The notes beneath the pieces were generated by a model. The model was not told where the DNA came from and ran no database searches. It worked only from the letters and a program-made list of their open reading frames with translations. Source: an uncultured Phascolarctobacterium sp. (GTDB lineage: Bacteria > Bacillota > Negativicutes > Acidaminococcales > Acidaminococcaceae). From it: a stretch of DNA of 11,208 bases. This document shows, piece by piece, positions 7,009-11,208 of this stretch (the stretch's first letter is position 1; each line of letters opens with the position of its first letter). The DNA lies in the NCBI GenBank assembly GCA_937906915.1, contig CALCUU010000181.1, positions 1 through 11,208 on the forward strand, in the 5' to 3' direction. A program made the translations under genes and the position numbers.

Positions 7009-8934
7009 TTAAAAACTGCGAGCAATGGCAGCAAAGGTATCAGCCTTCAAGCTTGCGCCACCAACAAGTACACCGTCAATACCGCTAATGTTAAAGCTTG
7101 CAGCATTCTTTTCGTTTACACTGCCGCCGTACAGAATACGTACTTTGCGAGCAACATCTTCGTTAAAGATAGCAGCAATCTTCTCGCGGATAAGACGACA
7201 AACTACTTGAGCGTCTTCTGCAGTTGCAGCCTTGCCGCTACCGATTGCCCAAACGGGTTCGTAAGCTACTACCAAGCTTTCAGCTTGTTCTGCAGTAATA
7301 ACGCGGAGTGCGTTACGCAATTGCATTGCAATTTTGCGAGCAGTTTTGCCAGCTTCGCGTTCTTCCAAGTTTTCACCAACGCAGAGCATAGGTTTCAAAC
7401 CATTGCGGTACGCAGCAACCATTTTCTTAGCAACAACAGCTTCGTTGTCACCAAAGAGGGCACGGCGTTCGCTATGACCAACCAATACATATTCAGCGCA
7501 GATATCTGCAATCATTGCACCGGAAACTGCACCGGTGTAAGCACCAGCGTCTTCCCAATGCAAATCTTGAGCGCCGTAACCAACGTGCTTGCCGTCGATG
7601 GCATCAGCAACGCTTTCCAAAGCAGTCAAGGGCGGGAACACAACTACTTCATTCAAAGTACCGTTGGTTTCCATAACAATATCTTCAGCAAGCTCAACAG
7701 CTTCACTTACGGTTTTGTGCATTTTCCAGTTGCCTGCAATCATTTTACGACGTACGTCGTCAAGAGCAGCAACACCCGGTAATACTTTGCCTTCCAAATA
7801 TTCTAAGGAAGCGCCACCACCGGTGGAAATGTGGCTAATCTTGTCAGCCAAGCCAAGTTTTTCAATAGCAGCAACAGAATCGCCACCACCAACAATGCTA
7901 ACAGCACGGCTCTTAGCAACTGCTTTAGCTACAGCTTCGGTACCTTTGCAGAAAGCGTCCATTTCAAAAACGCCCATAGGACCGTTCCAAACAATCATCT
8001 TGGCATCTTTCAGAGCATTAGCATAAGCAACGCGAGTTTCTTCGCCAATGTCAAGAGCCATGCAGTCTTGGTTCAGCTCTGCAACTTTTTCAGTAGCGTG
8101 TTTAGCATCAGCAGCAAATGCTTCTGCCATAACCAAATCGGTAGGCAACAGCATATTTACGCCATTAGCTTCAGCTTTAGCCAGCAAAGATTTTGCCAGT
8201 TCAATTTTATCTTCTTCAACCAAGGATTTACCCATCTTGTAGCCTTGAGCTGCCAAGAAGGTGTTAGCCATACCGCCACCAATGAGGAGGGTATCAACTT
8301 TATCCAAAAGGTTTTCAATTACGCCGATTTTATCGGAAACTTTTGCACCACCGATGATTGCAGCAAAGGGATGCAAGGGTTCAGTAACAGCTTTGCCAAC
8401 GAAAGCGATTTCTTTTTCCAGCAGGAAGCCAGCAGCAGCCGGAAGGAAATGAGTTACGCCTTCAACGGAAGCGTGAGCACGATGGGACACGCCAAAGCCG
8501 TCGTTAACATACAAATCTGCCAAAGAAGCAAGCTGTTCAGCAAATTCCATGTTATTTTTTTCTTCTTCTTTATGGAAGCGCAGGTTTTCCAAAAGCAGGA
8601 GTTGACCAGCCTTCAGATTTTTAGCAGCAGCTTTCGCTACGTCGCCTACGCAGTCAGAAGCAAAGGAGATTTTTTTGCCAAGAAGTTTACCTAAATGTTT
8701 AGCAACAGGTGCCAAGGAATATTTAGGATTTACTTCTCCTTTAGGACGACCAAGATGTGCCATGCAGATTACAGCAGCATCGTTGTCCAGCAAATATTTA
8801 ATAGTATCTAAAGAAGCACGAATTCTAGTGTCATCAGAAATATTGCCTGCATCATCAAAGGGAACGTTAAAATCTACACGTACCAGTACCTTTTGACCAG
8901 CAACATCTAAATCTCGAATAGTCTTTTTATCCAC
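7009..8934 (-). CDS. pgk-tpiA: Fused phosphoglycerate kinase - triosephosphate isomerase
   Basis: One uninterrupted 641-residue frame encodes two glycolytic enzymes. Residues 1 to about 391 are a full phosphoglycerate kinase: DFNVP (21-25), HLGRPKG (60-66), GGAKVSDK (195-202), GGGMANTF (219-226), NGPMGVFE (317-324), GGGDS (349-353) and STGGGASLE (370-378). Residues from about 394 to 641 are a full triosephosphate isomerase: AGNWKMHKT (400-408, Asn402 and Lys404), GHSERR (486-491, catalytic His487), AYEPVWAIG (557-565, catalytic Glu559, start of loop 6) and YGGSV (602-606). The join is the short stretch LDDVRRKM (391-398). The usual isomerase start 'MRRK' appears as VRRK, and there is no internal ribosome binding site. 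A related PGK/TIM fusion is known from Thermotoga maritima. The start is GTG, with AGGGG (8948-8944) 9 nt upstream. The gene lies 17 nt after gapA and 15 nt before gpmI. Both enzyme assignments are firm; whether separate PGK or TPI forms also exist is open. Confidence 0.96.
   Translation of the reverse strand: MDKKTIRDLDVAGQKVLVRVDFNVPFDDAGNISDDTRIRASLDTIKYLLDNDAAVICMAHLGRPKGEVNPKYSLAPVAKHLGKLLGKKISFASDCVGDVAKAAAKNLKAGQLLLLENLRFHKEEEKNNMEFAEQLASLADLYVNDGFGVSHRAHASVEGVTHFLPAAAGFLLEKEIAFVGKAVTEPLHPFAAIIGGAKVSDKIGVIENLLDKVDTLLIGGGMANTFLAAQGYKMGKSLVEEDKIELAKSLLAKAEANGVNMLLPTDLVMAEAFAADAKHATEKVAELNQDCMALDIGEETRVAYANALKDAKMIVWNGPMGVFEMDAFCKGTEAVAKAVAKSRAVSIVGGGDSVAAIEKLGLADKISHISTGGGASLEYLEGKVLPGVAALDDVRRKMIAGNWKMHKTVSEAVELAEDIVMETNGTLNEVVVFPPLTALESVADAIDGKHVGYGAQDLHWEDAGAYTGAVSGAMIADICAEYVLVGHSERRALFGDNEAVVAKKMVAAYRNGLKPMLCVGENLEEREAGKTARKIAMQLRNALRVITAEQAESLVVAYEPVWAIGSGKAATAEDAQVVCRLIREKIAAIFNEDVARKVRILYGGSVNEKNAASFNISGIDGVLVGGASLKADTFAAIARSF
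7747..7760. repeat. 14-bp perfect palindrome at the PGK-TPI junction
   Basis: ACGACGTACGTCGT is its own reverse complement. It lies across the codons for Asp-Asp-Val-Arg-Arg (392-396), exactly where the kinase ends and the isomerase begins. As a hairpin it would have a short stem because the loop must take the centre. It may simply reflect codon choice, but its position is striking. Confidence 0.85.
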
Positions 8935-8951
8935 GAAAACTTACCCCTATC

Positions 8952-9956
8952 TTACAGACCTTTTGCTGCAATGTAGCAAGCCAAATCTACAACGCGGTTG
9001 GAATAACCCCATTCATTGTCATACCAGCTAACAACTTTTGCCATACGAGGACCTACCATCATGGTGGAGAGACCGTCAACGATGGAGCTCAGCGGGCAAC
9101 CATTGTAATCGCGGGAAACCAGCGGAAGTTCATTGTAGCCGAGGATACCTTTCAGTTTGCCTTCAGCAGCTTCTTTCAAAGCAGCATTGATTTCTTCAGC
9201 AGTGGTATCTTTTTGGAGGAGTACGGTCAAGTCGGTAATGGAAACGTTCGGAGTAGGAACGCGCATTGCGAAGCCGTTCAGTTTGCCTTTCAGTTCGGGC
9301 AATACGAGAGCAACAGCTTTAGCCGCACCGGTAGTAGTCGGGATAATGGAGCAAGCAGCTGCACGAGCACGACGCAAATCTTTGTGGGGAAGGTCAAGGA
9401 TGCGTTGGTCATTGGTGTAGGAGTGAACGGTAGTCATCAAACCACTTTCGATACCAAATTTTTCCATCAAAACTTTGGTGAACGGAGCCAAGCAGTTGGT
9501 GGTGCAGGAAGCGTTGGAGATGATGTTGTGTTTAGCAGGATCATATTTATCTTCGTTTACACCCATAACGATGGTGATGTCTTCTTGTTTAGCAGGAGCG
9601 GAGATAATAACTTTTTTAGCACCAGCTTCGATGTGAGCAGCAGCTTTCGGACCTTCGGTGAAGCGACCGGTAGATTCAACAACGATTTCTACGCCCAGTT
9701 CGCCCCAAGGCAATTTAGCCGGGTCAGTTTGAGCCAATACTTTAACTTTTTTGCCATCAACAACGATGTAATCGCCATCAACAGTTACTTCGTGGGGGAA
9801 AGTGCCATGCACAGAGTCATATTTCAAAAGATGCGCCAAAGTTTCAGCGTCAGTCAAGTCATTTACAGCTACGATTTCAACTTCAGGATTGGTGAAAGCT
9901 ACACGGAAAACCTCGCGACCAATTCGACCAAAACCATTAATACCTACTTTTGTCAT
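8952..9956 (-). CDS. gapA: NAD-dependent glyceraldehyde-3-phosphate dehydrogenase
   Basis: A 334-residue phosphorylating dehydrogenase that converts glyceraldehyde 3-phosphate, NAD+ and phosphate to 1,3-bisphosphoglycerate. The Rossmann motif GINGFGRIGR (5-14) opens the protein. Asp33 in AVNDL, together with LDLPHKD (187-193), suggests NAD rather than NADP preference. The active site shows SNASCTTNC (147-155, nucleophile Cys151) and His178 in TTVHSYTND. The phosphate-site residues TTTGAAKAV (207-215) and RVPTPNVS (232-239) and the C-terminal WYDNEWGYS (311-319) are intact. The start is secure: AAGGAGG (9971-9965) lies 8 nt before the ATG. The gene lies 61 nt after cggR and 17 nt before the PGK-TPI fusion. 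In Bacillus subtilis the equivalent gene is glycolytic and is repressed by CggR from upstream of cggR, and the layout here suggests the same. The strong ribosome binding site suggests high expression. Confidence 0.98.
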   Translation of the reverse strand: MTKVGINGFGRIGREVFRVAFTNPEVEIVAVNDLTDAETLAHLLKYDSVHGTFPHEVTVDGDYIVVDGKKVKVLAQTDPAKLPWGELGVEIVVESTGRFTEGPKAAAHIEAGAKKVIISAPAKQEDITIVMGVNEDKYDPAKHNIISNASCTTNCLAPFTKVLMEKFGIESGLMTTVHSYTNDQRILDLPHKDLRRARAAACSIIPTTTGAAKAVALVLPELKGKLNGFAMRVPTPNVSITDLTVLLQKDTTAEEINAALKEAAEGKLKGILGYNELPLVSRDYNGCPLSSIVDGLSTMMVGPRMAKVVSWYDNEWGYSNRVVDLACYIAAKGL

Positions 9957-10017
9957 AATAAAATCCTCCTTAAATATATAAAAATATAAATTTATTATGC
10001 ACTGTCGTGCTTAGTAA
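9957..10017 (-). other. cggR-gapA intergenic spacer with small stem-loop
   Basis: 61 nt, very AT-rich. Near the cggR stop there is a 4-bp stem, GCAC / GTGC, with loop GACA (10010-9999). An AT-only stretch of about 30 nt follows, leading to the gapA Shine-Dalgarno sequence. In B. subtilis the cggR-gapA message is cleaved near the cggR end, so that gapA RNA is more stable than cggR RNA. This spacer could serve the same purpose, but the stem is short and no convincing promoter or terminator is seen. Confidence 0.35.
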
Positions 10018-11043
10018 CTAAACCATGCGCACAATTTCGCGCGCTGCTGCTTCGTCAGTAATAAGAATATCCTGACGAGAAGCCCTAATAACAGAAAGAA
10101 TTGCCGCAGCCTTAGACTTACCACCAGCAACACCAATGATTGTGCCAATGTTTTGCAAATCTTGCAGCATCAAACCAGCGTTATTAGTCATATAAATCTG
10201 GGTACCATCTAATGCAACATACTGACCGAAAGCTTCGCCAACAGCTCCACCCTCTTCTAATTTAGCAATAACATCAGGCGGCAAACGTCTATGACGAGCC
10301 ATAACACTGGATCTACCCATACCATGCACTAAAATATCAGCACGTTTAATGATATCAACCACTGCACGCACGCCAACATCTTCTTGCAAAATACTATTGA
10401 GAATATCTTCGCTCACTCCGTCAGGCACATAAAGCTGGCGATAAGAAGCACCAAGCTTTTGAGCTAGAACAGTAGCAATGGTATTAGCCTGCAGCTCTAC
10501 ATTATCACCCAAGCCACCACGGGCAGGAACGATAACAGTTTTAGGCTGGCTACCTGTAATATTGGCTGCCATTGCCGCTAAAGTAGTACCACCACTTACA
10601 GCAACAATATGCTCATTACCATCACCCAAGACTTTGCTCAAAATTCTTGCAGAAGCGCGACCAATCTCACGCTTAACAACTTCCTCTTGTTCAGAGTCAC
10701 CGGGAATGATAACAACGGTACCAATCTTCAAAGCATCACTCAAAGATTTTTCCAAAGAAGAAATATCTTGAAGCTTGCGTACATAATCAGAAAGCTCTCT
10801 TAAAATAACAGCACCTTCGTCAGTAACAGTCATACCGGCAGAAGAAAAATGCAATAAACCACAATTCTTTAAAAAATCTACCTGCGCCCGTAAAACTCGT
10901 TCACTTAATCCAAGCCTCGCAGATAAAGCTCTACGACCTATTGGATATTCATGACTAACTTGGCGCAAAATTTGATAACGCTGTACTAAAAGATCTGTTA
11001 ATTCAGGAACTATCTTCTTTTGTAAATTAATAATACTATCCAT
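10018..11043 (-). CDS. cggR: Central glycolytic genes regulator CggR (SorC family)
   Basis: A 341-residue DNA-binding regulator of the SorC/DeoR type, heading the lower-glycolysis operon. The N-terminal winged helix is seen at about 18-75, with the recognition region around SARLGLSERVLRAQVDFL (41-58). A linker leads to the sugar-phosphate effector domain (about 95-341). That domain carries VSGGTTLAAMA (149-159), VPARGGLGD (172-180), HGMGRS (240-245) and the C-terminal GVAGGKSKAAAI (304-315). In B. subtilis CggR, fructose-1,6-bisphosphate binds this domain and relieves repression. The glycine loop, Arg175 and Lys309 here lie where pocket residues are expected. The start is ATG 11043-11041, with GGAG (11053-11050) 6 nt upstream. 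A GTG four codons earlier overlaps this ribosome binding site and is rejected. Being first in the operon it controls, the gene is probably autoregulated. The effector is inferred, not shown. Confidence 0.94.
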   Translation of the reverse strand: MDSIINLQKKIVPELTDLLVQRYQILRQVSHEYPIGRRALSARLGLSERVLRAQVDFLKNCGLLHFSSAGMTVTDEGAVILRELSDYVRKLQDISSLEKSLSDALKIGTVVIIPGDSEQEEVVKREIGRASARILSKVLGDGNEHIVAVSGGTTLAAMAANITGSQPKTVIVPARGGLGDNVELQANTIATVLAQKLGASYRQLYVPDGVSEDILNSILQEDVGVRAVVDIIKRADILVHGMGRSSVMARHRRLPPDVIAKLEEGGAVGEAFGQYVALDGTQIYMTNNAGLMLQDLQNIGTIIGVAGGKSKAAAILSVIRASRQDILITDEAAAREIVRMV

Positions 11044-11065
11044 AAAATTCTCCACAAAAGTGTTT

Positions 11066-11093
11066 GTCCCTCGTGGAACTTTCCGTGTCCCAC
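11066..11093 (-). promoter_or_regulatory. Candidate CggR operator in the cggR leader
   Basis: On the minus strand GGGAC occurs twice (11091-11087 and 11070-11066), repeated every 21 bp, which is about two helical turns. The first copy also begins an imperfect palindrome, GTGGGAC-N7-GTTCCAC (11093-11073), matching at 6 of 7 positions. The B. subtilis CggR operator is two direct CGGGAC-type repeats about 20 bp apart, so the core and spacing resemble it. The site lies downstream of the predicted promoter, as in B. subtilis, where CggR blocks transcription from there. Confidence 0.62.
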
Positions 11094-11109
11094 AAATCTT
11101 AACACAGTC

Positions 11110-11123
11110 TTTGTCTTAACAAA
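11110..11123 (-). repeat. Small palindrome at the predicted cggR transcription start
   Basis: TTTGT-TAAG-ACAAA (11123-11110) has perfect 5-bp arms. It lies just downstream of the predicted -10 and covers the expected start of transcription near 11120. The same half-sites recur in opposite order, ACAAA-CACT-TTTGT (11067-11054), directly before the cggR ribosome binding site. It could be an operator or a leader hairpin element; no family is recognised. Confidence 0.4.
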
Positions 11124-11126
11124 TCT

Positions 11127-11155
11127 ATTTTAGCACACTCTATATTATTTGTATA
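11127..11155 (-). promoter_or_regulatory. Predicted promoter of the cggR-gapA-pgk/tpi-gpmI-eno operon
   Basis: On the minus strand a -35 TATACA (11155-11150), a 17-nt spacer and a -10 TAAAAT (11132-11127) with an extended TG (11135-11134). It matches the style of the secG and esterase promoters in this window. The leader to the cggR ATG would be about 77 nt and contains the operator-like repeats. A weaker alternative is TTGTTA (11122-11117) with TAAGAT (11101-11096) at 15-nt spacing, also with a TG. Confidence 0.65.
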
Positions 11156-11170
11156 GTAACAGCTATCTAT

Positions 11171-11208
11171 CACACGCGCATACTCCTTATTCAGTCGTAT
11201 GCTCTGTG
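11171..11208. repeat. Inverted repeat at the right window edge
   Basis: GCATAC (11178-11183) and GTATGC (11197-11202) form a perfect 6-bp inverted repeat with a 13-nt centre. CACA (11171-11174) and TGTG (11205-11208) add an outer pair after a short internal mismatch. It lies upstream of the operon promoter and touches the window edge, so its full extent is unknown. No T run follows on the minus strand. It may be the end of the neighbouring transcript or a binding site. Confidence 0.4.

Noticed and set aside
7741..7743. Internal ATG (Met398) as a separate tpiA start
   Set aside because: No Shine-Dalgarno sequence precedes it, and it would drop the usual N-terminal residues RRK, which are present in frame with PGK.
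7831..8694. A 287-codon plus-strand frame opposite the PGK part of the fusion
   Set aside because: Antisense to a gene with every PGK motif intact; low-complexity composition and no homology recognised.
9972..10010. A separate gapA promoter in the cggR-gapA spacer
   Set aside because: The region is so AT-rich that -10-like hexamers occur by chance, and no -35 at suitable spacing was found.
11044..11055. GTG upstream start for cggR adding four residues
   Set aside because: It overlaps the GGAG ribosome binding site that serves the ATG at 11043-11041.

Overview
The window looks like chromosomal housekeeping DNA from a Firmicute of moderate GC. The main clues are a CggR-type repressor at the head of a complete lower-glycolysis operon, and the secG / carboxylesterase / rnr gene order typical of that phylum. 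The membrane pyrophosphatase and the overall gene style would fit an anaerobic gut Negativicute such as an Acidaminococcaceae member (for example Phascolarctobacterium). That placement is inference, not something read directly from the sequence.

Every gene lies on the minus strand, so the story reads from right to left. Region A (11208 to 4115) holds the regulatory head and operon cggR - gapA - pgk/tpiA - gpmI - eno. A predicted promoter with an extended -10 sits at 11155-11127. It is followed by a leader of roughly 75 nt with operator-like repeats, then the five genes with gaps of only 61, 17, 15 and 21 nt, and finally a strong intrinsic terminator at 4152-4115. Together these enzymes interconvert triose phosphates and phosphoenolpyruvate. 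CggR is expected to tune the operon to sugar-phosphate level. The most unusual gene is the third: phosphoglycerate kinase and triosephosphate isomerase are one 641-residue open reading frame, joined with almost no linker.

Region B (4114 to 1590) holds a second promoter (4019-3991), secG (a small translocase subunit) and hppA. hppA encodes a K+-dependent membrane pyrophosphatase whose key residues suggest Na+ pumping. A stem-loop lies between secG and hppA, and a clean terminator follows hppA.

Region C (1589 to 1) holds a third promoter (1553-1524), an Est30-like carboxylesterase and the first 250 codons of rnr (RNase R), which runs off the left edge. In many Firmicutes secG, the esterase and rnr are adjacent. 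Here hppA with its own terminator sits between them.

No mobile element, CRISPR array, rRNA or tRNA was seen, and no stretch above 300 bases lacks a gene. I do not see a wholly new system. The points most worth following up are the PGK-TPI fusion and its junction, the CggR leader, the pyrophosphatase ion specificity and its placement, and a Glu in place of the catalytic Asp in the esterase.
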